DNA of 64,000 bases. It comes from QHXN01 sp963785125. Lineage in GTDB: Bacteria; Acidobacteriota; Blastocatellia; Pyrinomonadales; Pyrinomonadaceae. The stretch is taken from NCBI GenBank assembly GCA_963785125.1, contig CAWATU010000008.1, positions 186,001-250,000 of the forward strand, in the 5' to 3' direction. Below, one piece after another: positions 9,466 through 16,509 of this stretch (position 1 is the stretch's first letter; every line of letters starts with the position of its first letter). The position numbers were made by a program, and so were the translations under genes. A model generated the notes under the pieces. The model searched no databases, was not told where the DNA came from, and saw nothing but the letters and a program-made list of their open reading frames with translations.

Positions 9466-10779
9466 ATGAGACGAAGTAAGTCATCCAACCGGCGCGCGGC
9501 CTCCGCGCTGCTTCTCCTGCTGGCGTTGGCCGGGTCGTTGCTGCCCGCCTCGCAGGCGCGGCAGGACGTGGGGCGGCCCCGCCGCGTCGGCACGCAGACG
9601 CGCACCGCCGTCGCGCCCGCGCAGAAGCAGGCGACCCCGCAGACGACCGCGACGCCGCGCCAGACCCCTAGCCCTCGGCCCACGCCGCCGCCGGGGCCGG
9701 CCGTCGTCACACAGGAGCCGCCGCCGCCGCCGCCCGCGGCCCCGAAGCTTCGCACGCAGCCCGTCGCCGAGCCCGACACGCCCGCGCAGGATGAATCCGG
9801 CCAGACGGTCGGCGAAGACGAGGTCGTCACCATCGACACGAGCCTTGTCAACCTCCATGTCCGCGTCGTGGACCGCAACAACCACCCCATCAACGACGTG
9901 ACCGACGCCGACTTCCGCGTCTTCGAGAACGGCGTGCAGCAGAAGGTCGAGTTCGTGACGCGCGAGGAGGTGCCCATCACCTACGGGCTGGTCGTGGACA
10001 ACTCGGGTAGCTTACGCAGCCAGATCGGTCAGGTCGTCGAGGCCGCCAAGACCATCATCGAGGGCAATAAGCCCGGCGACGAGACCTTCGTCGTCCGCTT
10101 CATCTCGTCCGACGAAATCAAGATCATGCAGGACTTCACCGCCGACAAGCAGTCGCTCGGCGACGCGCTCGACGACATGTTCATCGAGGGCGGGCAGACG
10201 GCCGTCGTGGACGCCGTCTACCTCGCGGCCGAGCACGCCTCCGAGCGGCGCAAGAAGACCGGCGACCCGGCCGAGGACAAGCGCCGCCGCGCGCTCATCC
10301 TCGTCACCGACGGCGAAGACCGCAACAGCTTCTACAAGACCGAGCAACTCTTCGAGTCGCTCAAGGAAGAGGACGTGCAAATCTTCGTCATTGGCTTCGT
10401 CAACGAGCTGGAGAAGGAGCGCGGCTTCATCTCGAAGTCGAAGCGCGACAAGGCCGTCTCGCTGCTCGACCGCATGGCGAAGGAGACGGGCGGGCGCACC
10501 TTCTACCCGACCTCGCTCTCGGAGCTGCCCGGCATCGCCGAGCAGATCACGAAGGACTTGCGGACGCAGTACGTCGTCAGCTACAGGCCCGAGACCAAGG
10601 GGCGCCCCGGCGACTTCCGCCCCGTCCGCGTGGCCGTCGCCGAGGGGCGCGGCGGCGAGAAGCGCATCGCCGTGACGCGCTCCGGCTACACGGCCAAGCC
10701 GAGCCAGACCGCGCCGACGACGGCCCCCGCGCCGTCGAACAAGGCCAACAACACGACGCCCGCCAGCAGGAGACCCTGA
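9466..10779 (+). CDS. Second secreted VWFA-domain protein (acidobacterial type)
   Basis: A 437-aa protein from the ATG at 9466 with GAGGT upstream. A signal peptide (ASALLLLLALAGSLLPASQA) is followed by a Pro/Thr/Ala-rich linker to about residue 115. The family beta-domain is VTIDTSLVNLHVRVVDRNNH with DADFRVFENGVQQKVEFV. The VWA domain has the MIDAS-like VVDNSGSLRSQ and GGQTAVVDAVYLAAE, and ends QYVVSYRPETKGRPGDFRPV. The MIDAS is DNSGS rather than DxSGS with Met as in its upstream paralogue, so the metal site is kept but variant. Its stop codon directly abuts the next start, so the two probably form one operon. Molecular role unknown. Confidence 0.85.
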   Translation: MRRSKSSNRRAASALLLLLALAGSLLPASQARQDVGRPRRVGTQTRTAVAPAQKQATPQTTATPRQTPSPRPTPPPGPAVVTQEPPPPPPAAPKLRTQPVAEPDTPAQDESGQTVGEDEVVTIDTSLVNLHVRVVDRNNHPINDVTDADFRVFENGVQQKVEFVTREEVPITYGLVVDNSGSLRSQIGQVVEAAKTIIEGNKPGDETFVVRFISSDEIKIMQDFTADKQSLGDALDDMFIEGGQTAVVDAVYLAAEHASERRKKTGDPAEDKRRRALILVTDGEDRNSFYKTEQLFESLKEEDVQIFVIGFVNELEKERGFISKSKRDKAVSLLDRMAKETGGRTFYPTSLSELPGIAEQITKDLRTQYVVSYRPETKGRPGDFRPVRVAVAEGRGGEKRIAVTRSGYTAKPSQTAPTTAPAPSNKANNTTPASRRP

Positions 10780-11649
10780 ATGAGCGTTGACCCCGCTTCG
10801 CTCGAAGGCGTCGAGTTCTTCGAGCTTCTCGGCGGCGAAGACCGCCGCGCGCTGGCGGAGGTCGTTGACCTCGTCAGGTTGAACGAAGGAGAGACTCTCT
10901 TCCGGGCCGGCGAGCCCGGGGAGAGTCTTTACCTTGTGCGCGCGGGCGAGGTCGAACTGTTCATTCAGGACAACGTCGGGCAGAAGATCACGCTCGACAC
11001 GGCGCGCTTCGGCGACTTCTTCGGCGAGATCGCGCTCCTCGACGCCGGCCCGCGCACGGCGACGGCCGTCGCGCTCGCCGAGACGGAACTCATCGAGCTT
11101 GACCGCGACGACCTGCTCCTCCTCTTCCAGAAGAAGCCCGACGCGGCGCTGCACATGCTGGCGGCGATGGGACGCATGACGCGCAAGGCCGACGCGCTGC
11201 TGCGCACGCGCGTCTCGCGCAATGCCAACGAGGAGGTCGAGGAGCGCGCGACCTTCGTCCAGCGCCTGGCCGACTGGCTCGCTTGGTTCTCCGGCAGCAT
11301 GCTCTTCCTCCTCATCCACGCCGTCTGGTTCGGCGTGTGGATCGGGCTCAACGTCGGCATCCTCAACATCCCCGGCCTCTCCGGCTTCGACCCCTTCCCC
11401 TTCGGCCTGCTGACGATGATCGTCTCGCTCGAAGCCATCTTCCTCTCCACCTTCGTCCTCATCAGCGCCAACCGGCAGGCCGAGAAGGACAAGGTGCGCG
11501 CCGACATCGAGTACGACGTTAACATCAAGGCCGAGATGGAGGTCGCCTACCTCCACGACAAGGCCGACCACCTCCACGAGGAGATGCTCCGCCGCTTCAG
11601 CCACCTCGAAAAGATGATCGCCGCCCTGCGCGAGGAAGAGAAGGTCTGA
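10780..11649 (+). CDS. Cyclic-nucleotide-binding domain fused to DUF1003 membrane domain
   Basis: A 289-aa protein. Residues about 8-125 form a CRP-type effector-binding domain (FFELLGGEDRRALAEVVDLV, GETLFRAGEPGESLYLVRAG, the phosphate-binding-cassette-like FGDFFGEIALLDAGPRTATA). The C-terminal half is DUF1003, with two membrane helices (FSGSMLFLLIHAVWFGVWIG and PFGLLTMIVSLEAIFLSTFV), the conserved ISANRQAEKDK segment, and a cytoplasmic coiled tail. There is no helix-turn-helix, so it is a membrane-bound sensor rather than a transcription factor. The start codon follows immediately on the stop of the VWFA gene. Ligand and output are unknown. Confidence 0.85.
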   Translation: MSVDPASLEGVEFFELLGGEDRRALAEVVDLVRLNEGETLFRAGEPGESLYLVRAGEVELFIQDNVGQKITLDTARFGDFFGEIALLDAGPRTATAVALAETELIELDRDDLLLLFQKKPDAALHMLAAMGRMTRKADALLRTRVSRNANEEVEERATFVQRLADWLAWFSGSMLFLLIHAVWFGVWIGLNVGILNIPGLSGFDPFPFGLLTMIVSLEAIFLSTFVLISANRQAEKDKVRADIEYDVNIKAEMEVAYLHDKADHLHEEMLRRFSHLEKMIAALREEEKV

Positions 11650-11689
11650 GTCGAGGCCGGAGGCCCTTCACGCTTCGGCACTCGCCTCC

Positions 11690-11711
11690 GGCTCGTTGTA
11701 AGATACGGGAC
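11690..11711 (+). promoter_or_regulatory. Promoter placed for a leaderless transcript
   Basis: TAAGAT at 11699-11704 ends 7 bases before the ATG at 11712, so transcription would start at or next to the start codon. No Shine-Dalgarno is visible. Confidence 0.35.
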
Positions 11712-13115
11712 ATGCTGATAGCACTGTATCTGTTGACGGTCGTCCTGCTGGTCTTCCTCAACGGCTTCTTTGTCGCGGCCGAGTTCGCGCTCGTGGGCGT
11801 GCGGCGCTCGCGTATCGAGACGCTCGCCGACGGGGGCGACAAGCGCGCGCGCCGCCTCATCAACGTGCTCGACAACCTGAACGCCTACCTCTCGGCGTCG
11901 CAGCTCGGCATCACTCTGGCCTCGCTCGGCCTGGGCTGGATCGGCGAGCCGACGGTGGCGCACATGCTCGAAGGCCCGCTCGGGCGCGCGGGGATTCCCG
12001 AGACGTGGATACACGTCATCTCCTTCGTCATCGCCTTCGCTGTCATCACGACGCTGCACATCGTCCTCGGCGAGCAGGCGCCCAAGCTCTTCGGCCTCCA
12101 AAGGGCCGAGCGCGTGGCGCTCTCGACGGCATTGCCGATGCAGCTCTTCTACCGCGTCTTTAGCCTCCCCATCCGCGCGCTCGACAGCGCGAGCGCGGCC
12201 GTCGTCCGCCCCTTAGGCATTCATGCCGACGCCGGCCACGCCTCGGCCTACACGCAGGAGGAGTTGCGCCACGTCATCGACATGTCGCGCCAGGGCGGAC
12301 ACATCGAGGCCGAGGAGCAGCGGCTCATTCAGGGCGTCTTCGAGTTCGCCGACGCCGAAGTGCGCGAGGCGATGGTGCCGCGCACGGCCCTCACGGCCGT
12401 CCCCGCCACGGCCACGCTCGCCGAGGCGAAGGCCACCTTCAAGGAGTACGGCTACACGCGGCTGCCCGTCTACCGCGAGCGGCTGGACGACGTGGTCGGC
12501 GTGCTCTTCCGCCGCGACCTCGAAGACTTCGTGGACGGCACGCGCCCCGCCGGGGAGTTCGACGCCGTGGCGCTGGCACACCCGCCGCTCTTCATGCCCT
12601 CGACGGCGAAGCTCGGCGCGGCCTTGAAGCAGATGCGCGACAACCGCACGCACCTCGCCTTCGTCATCGACGAGCACGGGGGCCTGGAAGGCATCGTCAC
12701 GCTGGAAGATTTACTTGAAGAGATCGTCGGCGAGATCGACGACGAGTACGACGAGGAGGCGAAGTCGCAGATCGTCGCGCAGCCGGACGGCACCTACCTG
12801 CTCGACGGGATGCTGGCCGTGCGCGACGCCAACCGCCATTTCCACCTCGACCTCCCCGAGGAGGGACACTACACGACCATCGCGGGCTTCCTGCTCGCGC
12901 GCGCCGGGCGCCTGCTCAAGCCCGGCGACACGGTCGAGCACGAGGGCGCCACGTTCCGCGTCGAGCGCGTCGAGCGCCGCCGCCTGCGCGGGGTGCGCTT
13001 CACGCCTGCCCCGCCCGAGGCGAAGGAGGGCACCGCCACGCAGACCGCCCTCGAATCCCTCGTGCCCTTCGTCACCACGGCCGCCATCACCGGCGCCGGG
13101 CTCGGAGTGTTTTGA
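11712..13115 (+). CDS. CNNM/CorC-type hemolysin-family membrane protein with CBS pair
   Basis: A 467-aa integral membrane protein. An N-terminal CNNM (DUF21) domain has helices in LIALYLLTVVLLVFLNGFFV and HVISFVIAFAVITTLHIVLG, and the family segment FFVAAEFALVGVRRSRIETL. It is followed by a CBS pair (EAMVPRTALTAVP with TRLPVYRERLDDVVGVLF; LAFVIDEHGGLEGIVTLEDL) and a C-terminal CorC/HlyC domain. Members are implicated in Mg2+/Co2+ export or resistance, and the old name hemolysin is probably misleading. A corA gene lies next to it in convergent orientation. The gene is close to a promoter that would give a leaderless mRNA. Confidence 0.9.
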   Translation: MLIALYLLTVVLLVFLNGFFVAAEFALVGVRRSRIETLADGGDKRARRLINVLDNLNAYLSASQLGITLASLGLGWIGEPTVAHMLEGPLGRAGIPETWIHVISFVIAFAVITTLHIVLGEQAPKLFGLQRAERVALSTALPMQLFYRVFSLPIRALDSASAAVVRPLGIHADAGHASAYTQEELRHVIDMSRQGGHIEAEEQRLIQGVFEFADAEVREAMVPRTALTAVPATATLAEAKATFKEYGYTRLPVYRERLDDVVGVLFRRDLEDFVDGTRPAGEFDAVALAHPPLFMPSTAKLGAALKQMRDNRTHLAFVIDEHGGLEGIVTLEDLLEEIVGEIDDEYDEEAKSQIVAQPDGTYLLDGMLAVRDANRHFHLDLPEEGHYTTIAGFLLARAGRLLKPGDTVEHEGATFRVERVERRRLRGVRFTPAPPEAKEGTATQTALESLVPFVTTAAITGAGLGVF

Positions 13116-13238
13116 AGGAAGTAGACCGTAGTCAGTAGAAAAACATGCAGCGCGGCTTTCATCCGTTGATGATGAAAGCCGCGCTCTCTTTATCTTCTCC
13201 TACTGGCTACTGACTACTGTCTCCTGTCTACTCTTCCT
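13116..13238. repeat. Word-type inverted repeat between convergent genes (bidirectional terminator candidate)
   Basis: Outer arms GAAGTAGACCGTAGTCAGTA and CTACTGACTACTGTCTCC, TGTCTACTC. The inner hairpin has a perfect 15-bp stem starting AGCGCGGCTTTCATC with loop CGTTGAT. It fills the whole gap between the 3' ends of the CNNM gene and the small minus-strand gene, which fits transcription termination from both sides. Confidence 0.75.
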
Positions 13239-13577
13239 TCACTTCTCCGGCATCAGCGTGATCTGCCAGGCGACGAAGGCGATGAAGGCGAGCATGACGA
13301 CGAGGATGAAGACGACGACGGGCTCCAGGCGGAAGATGGAGGCGCCCTCGCGCTCGTCGTCGATGAGGTGCTCGGGCATGGGGACGGACTTGCTGTCAAT
13401 GCGGATGGTGTCCGCGTTGCGCTTCCCCTCCTGCTGCGGCGACTCCTTGAACTCATCGGTCTCTTCGAGCGGCGTCAGGCGCTCGGCGATGTTCGGCTCG
13501 TCAACCTCGTGGTGGTGACTCCCGGGCCAGTGCAGACGGCCCGTCTTCCAGCCCTTCCTCTTCTTCCGCTTGCTCAC
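13239..13577 (-). CDS. Small C-terminally anchored membrane protein, translationally coupled to corA
   Basis: A 112-aa protein starting with the GTG at 13577, which overlaps the corA stop as GTGA. It begins with a basic stretch (MSKRKKRKGWKTGRLHWPG), has a His-rich patch (GSHHHEVDEP), an acidic and polar middle, and one C-terminal hydrophobic helix (VVVFILVVMLAFIAFVAWQI) ending LMPEK. This is a tail-anchored layout with the bulk in the cytoplasm. I do not recognise a family. The 4-base overlap with corA suggests a shared role, for instance as a CorA accessory or metal-responsive subunit; this is inference from context only. The three consecutive His residues could bind metal. Confidence 0.7.
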   Translation of the reverse strand: MSKRKKRKGWKTGRLHWPGSHHHEVDEPNIAERLTPLEETDEFKESPQQEGKRNADTIRIDSKSVPMPEHLIDDEREGASIFRLEPVVVFILVVMLAFIAFVAWQITLMPEK

Positions 13578-14545
13578 AGCCACTTCACCTTCCTCAAGTA
13601 GAAGTAGAGCACGAGCCCGATGACGAGCATCGACGCCAGCGCGAAGACGTAGCCGAAGCGCCATTGCAGCTCCGGCATGTAGCCGAAGTTCATTCCGTAG
13701 ATGCCGGCGACGAGCGTGACCGACATCAGCACGGTCGAGACCGACGTGAGCCGCTTCATGATCTGGTTCATCCGGTTGCCCTGAATCGAGAGGTACGCGT
13801 CCATCGTCGAGGAGAGCATGTCGCGCAGCGTGTCGATGGTGTCGGCGACGCGGATGATGTGGTCGAACACGTCCTGAAAGTAGATGTGCGTCTCGCGCGG
13901 GAAGATGGGCTGCTCGCGCCGGAGCATCGTGTTGAAGACATCGCGTAGCGGCGCCACCGTCCGGCGCAGAAAGAGGAGCTGCTTCTTGATGCGGAAAATC
14001 TCCTGAATCGCCTCGGGCTGGAAGTCCCCGAAGATTTTGTCTTCGAGGTCGTCCATGCGGTCGGAGAGCACGTCGAGGAGCGGCATGTAGTCGTCCACGA
14101 TGGAGTCGGTCAGAAGGTAGGCGAGGAGCCCCGCGCCCTGCTCCGACCGATCCGTCCACTCGCTCCACAGGCGGCGCGCGGTCTCGATGGCGCGGATGGG
14201 GCGGCTGTGGACGGTGACGACGTAGTTCTTGCCGAGGAAGATGTTCAGCTCGCGCAGTTCGAGGTCGTCGTCGGGGCCGACCAGCTCGGCCTCGTAGAGC
14301 ACCATGAAGTAGTAGCCGGGATACTCCTCGACCTTCGGCCGCTGGTGCGCGTTGCGACAGTCCTCGATGGAGAGCGGGTGAAAGTTGAACTCCTCGGCCA
14401 GCTCGTCGAAGTCCTTGCTCGTCGGGTCGGACACGTCGGCCCACACGACGTTGCGCTCGCTCCCACAGTAGTCGCTCAGCTCCGCGGCCGGAAAGTCTTT
14501 CGTGAACTTCTTGGCCGCGCTGTCAAGGCAGATCGTAGTAATCAT
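13574..14545 (-). CDS. corA: CorA-type magnesium/cobalt transporter
   Basis: A 323-aa protein from the ATG at 14545. A longer GTG frame to 14665 overlaps the divergent gene and was not chosen. An alpha/beta N-terminal cytoplasmic domain is followed by a long helix (DDLEDKIFGDFQPEAIQEIF) and two C-terminal membrane helices, the first ending in the signature YGMNFGYMPEL and the second (FGYVFALASMLVIGLVLYFY). CorA forms a homopentameric channel for Mg2+ and other divalent cations. The first gene of a two-gene unit with the small tail-anchored protein downstream, and next to other metal-related genes. Confidence 0.93.
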   Translation of the reverse strand: MITTICLDSAAKKFTKDFPAAELSDYCGSERNVVWADVSDPTSKDFDELAEEFNFHPLSIEDCRNAHQRPKVEEYPGYYFMVLYEAELVGPDDDLELRELNIFLGKNYVVTVHSRPIRAIETARRLWSEWTDRSEQGAGLLAYLLTDSIVDDYMPLLDVLSDRMDDLEDKIFGDFQPEAIQEIFRIKKQLLFLRRTVAPLRDVFNTMLRREQPIFPRETHIYFQDVFDHIIRVADTIDTLRDMLSSTMDAYLSIQGNRMNQIMKRLTSVSTVLMSVTLVAGIYGMNFGYMPELQWRFGYVFALASMLVIGLVLYFYLRKVKWL

Positions 14546-14643
14546 CTGGATTTGACTCTCGGCGCCCCGCGCCGCCGGGAGTTCGAGTATACTGAAATTC
14601 CGCGGGCGCGCCAGAGCAACCTTCAAAGCCGCCCCTCTTCGGG

Positions 14644-15471
14644 ATGCGAAACGTCTCACAATCACTGCGCGAGTACGGGCGTGGCGTGGCCGGCGGGCTG
14701 CTCTTCAGCCTGCCGCTGCTCTACACCATGGAGGTGTGGTGGGCCGGCTTCACCTCGCACCCCTTCCGGCTGGCCGTCTACGTCGCGGCCACCTTCGCGC
14801 TGCTCCTCGGCTACAACTACTTCGTCGGACTGCGGCGCGACTCGTGCTTCTCCGAGGTTGTCATTGACTCGGTCGAGGAGCTGGGGCTCGGACTGCTCAT
14901 CGCGCTGCTCATCCTCTGGCTGCTCGGGCGCGTAACCTTCGAGATGCCGCTCGAAGAGGCGGCCGGCACAGTCGTCATCGAGGCGATGACGGTCGCCGTG
15001 GGCGTCTCGGTCGGCACGGCGCAGTTCGGCGCGGGCGACGGCGACGGCGACAAGGGCGTGGGGGGCGGGCGCGAGCCGGTCGGCTTCGGCGGGCAGTTGG
15101 TCATCACGCTGTGCGGGGCGGTGCTCTTCGCGGCGAACGTGGCGCCGACCGAGGAGATCGTGATGATCGCCGTCGAAATCTCCCCGTGGCGCGTGCTCGG
15201 GCTCGCGCTGCTCTCGATGTTCTTAGGGGCGCTCGTCCTCTACTTCAGCGAGTTCGCCGGGTCGAAGAAGCACGTCCACTTCGACCGGCATCATGACGTG
15301 CTGGTCGGAACCGTCGTCACCTACGCAATCGCGCTCGCGGCGTCGGCGGCGATACTGCTCTTCTTCGGGCGCTTCGACGGGCAAACGCTGGCGACGTGCG
15401 TGGCGCAGACGGTCGTGCTCGGCGTCGCCGGCACGCTCGGGGCTTCGGCCGGGAGGCTTCTGCTGCAATGA
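14644..15471 (+). CDS. TIGR02587-type multi-spanning membrane protein (DUF2391)
   Basis: A 275-aa protein with about seven hydrophobic helices, among them GGLLFSLPLLYTMEVWWAGF, LAVYVAATFALLLGYNYFVG, LGLLIALLILWLLGRV, LVITLCGAVLFAANVAPTEE and AIALAASAAILLFFG. The VAPTEEI and DSVEELGLG motifs and the two-gene arrangement fit the uncharacterised TIGR02587 family, which I recall as always paired with TIGR02588. The next gene overlaps by ATGA and matches that partner. The stop is at 15469-15471. A TATACT sequence at about 14586 could be its promoter. The function is unknown; the neighbours (CorA, iron permease) suggest ion transport. Confidence 0.75.
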   Translation: MRNVSQSLREYGRGVAGGLLFSLPLLYTMEVWWAGFTSHPFRLAVYVAATFALLLGYNYFVGLRRDSCFSEVVIDSVEELGLGLLIALLILWLLGRVTFEMPLEEAAGTVVIEAMTVAVGVSVGTAQFGAGDGDGDKGVGGGREPVGFGGQLVITLCGAVLFAANVAPTEEIVMIAVEISPWRVLGLALLSMFLGALVLYFSEFAGSKKHVHFDRHHDVLVGTVVTYAIALAASAAILLFFGRFDGQTLATCVAQTVVLGVAGTLGASAGRLLLQ

Positions 15472-15869
15472 CGAAGAAGGCGCGCGGGAAGGTCGAGAAG
15501 AACTGGCTGGAGTGGGTCGTCTTCGGCGTCGGGCTCCTGCTCGTCGTCTCGACGCTCGCCTACCTCGTCTACGACGGCGCGACGGCCGACGACACGCCGC
15601 CCGACGTGGAGGTGCGCCTCGGCGAGCCGCGGCCGGGCGGCGCAGGGTTCATCGTCCCCGTAACGGTCATCAACCGCGGCGGCCAGACGGCCGAGGGCGT
15701 CACGGTCGAAGTCACCCTCGAATCGGGGGGTACCTCCGAGCCCGAGCGCAGCGACTTCAACCTCGCCTTCCTCCCCCGCGGCGGCAAGCGCGAGGGCTGG
15801 GTCGCCTTCAGCTCCGACCCGCGCGCTGGCCGACTCACGGCGCGCGCCTCGGGTTACGAAAAGCCCTGA
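15468..15869 (+). CDS. TIGR02588-type single-pass membrane protein
   Basis: A 133-aa protein starting at the ATG at 15468, which overlaps the preceding stop as ATGA. One N-terminal helix (WLEWVVFGVGLLLVVSTLAY) is followed by an extracytoplasmic immunoglobulin-like beta domain (PDVEVRLGEPRPGGAGFIVP, VTVINRGGQTAEGVTVEVTL). Its position and length fit TIGR02588, the fixed partner of TIGR02587. The overlap implies coupled translation and a stable complex of the two membrane proteins. No enzymatic motif is visible. Confidence 0.75.
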   Translation: MTKKARGKVEKNWLEWVVFGVGLLLVVSTLAYLVYDGATADDTPPDVEVRLGEPRPGGAGFIVPVTVINRGGQTAEGVTVEVTLESGGTSEPERSDFNLAFLPRGGKREGWVAFSSDPRAGRLTARASGYEKP

Positions 15870-15923
15870 CACGAACCGTGCGCAGCCTCCGGCCGGGGGC
15901 CGCGGCCGGATGGAGGGAACGCT

Positions 15924-16412
15924 GTGAGACCTTCAAAATCGAGCTCGCTCTTCACACGCTTCGCCAAGTGGACGGCGCACACGACGGGCCGGCCCGCGGC
16001 CTTCGTGCTGGCGGCTACGACCATCGTCGTCTGGGCCATCACCGGCCCGCTCTTCGGCTTCTCCGACACGTGGCAGCTCGTCATCAATACGGGCACCACC
16101 ATCGTCACCTTCCTCATGGTCTTCCTCATCCAGAACACGCAGAACCGCGACACGGAGGCGTTGCAGGTCAAGCTCGACGAGCTGATCCGCGTGACCGAGG
16201 GCGCACACCTCGTGCTGCTCGATTTGGAGGAGCTGGACGACAGGCAGCTCGACAAGGTTCGAGCCACCTACGAACGGCTGGCGGCTAAGGCGAGGGAGGA
16301 CGTGAAGCTGGGCAAGGATGACACGGGCGTGCCCGACCTGGGTGACGAGGACGAAGACCAGGCTTTTCTGGCAGAGAAGGGGTCGGAGGCAAAAGGCAAA
16401 AAGAAGCCGTGA
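15924..16412 (+). CDS. Low-affinity iron permease family protein
   Basis: A 162-aa protein from the GTG at 15924 with GGAGGGAACGCT upstream. Two membrane helices (PAAFVLAATTIVVWAITGPL and LVINTGTTIVTFLMVFLIQN) and the family core FLIQNTQNRDTEALQVKLDE, LIRVTEGAHLVLLDLEEL match the iron-permease family PF04120 (yeast Fet4-related). Transport of Fe2+ has been shown only for the fungal relatives, so substrate here is inferred. The C-terminus is charged and of low complexity. It ends just before a large hairpin shared with the convergent UbiB gene. Confidence 0.8.
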   Translation: MRPSKSSSLFTRFAKWTAHTTGRPAAFVLAATTIVVWAITGPLFGFSDTWQLVINTGTTIVTFLMVFLIQNTQNRDTEALQVKLDELIRVTEGAHLVLLDLEELDDRQLDKVRATYERLAAKAREDVKLGKDDTGVPDLGDEDEDQAFLAEKGSEAKGKKKP

Positions 16413-16508
16413 ACCGTAAACCGTGACCAGAGGAAAAGCAGATTCCTTCTGGTCACGGTTTACGGTTCACGGTTCACGGCTTTCCCTTGTCAGGGTTCAC
16501 GGTTCGCG
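16386..16508. repeat. Word-type inverted repeat, GTGAACCGTAAACCGTGA family
   Basis: The left arm has CCGTGAACCGTAAACCGTGA followed by CCAG. The right arm has CTGGTCACGGTTTACGGTTC and ACGGTTCACGG, with one extra copy of GGTTCACGGTTCGCG. The loop is about 20 bases. It lies between the 3' ends of the iron permease and UbiB genes and probably terminates both. Short words (GTGAACC, GTAAACC) recur within each arm. Confidence 0.75.
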
Positions 16509-16509
16509 C

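Noticed and set aside
13239..14444. 401-codon minus-strand frame spanning corA
   Set aside because: Only its last 112 codons are real (start GTG at 13577); the upstream part is an out-of-frame shadow of corA.
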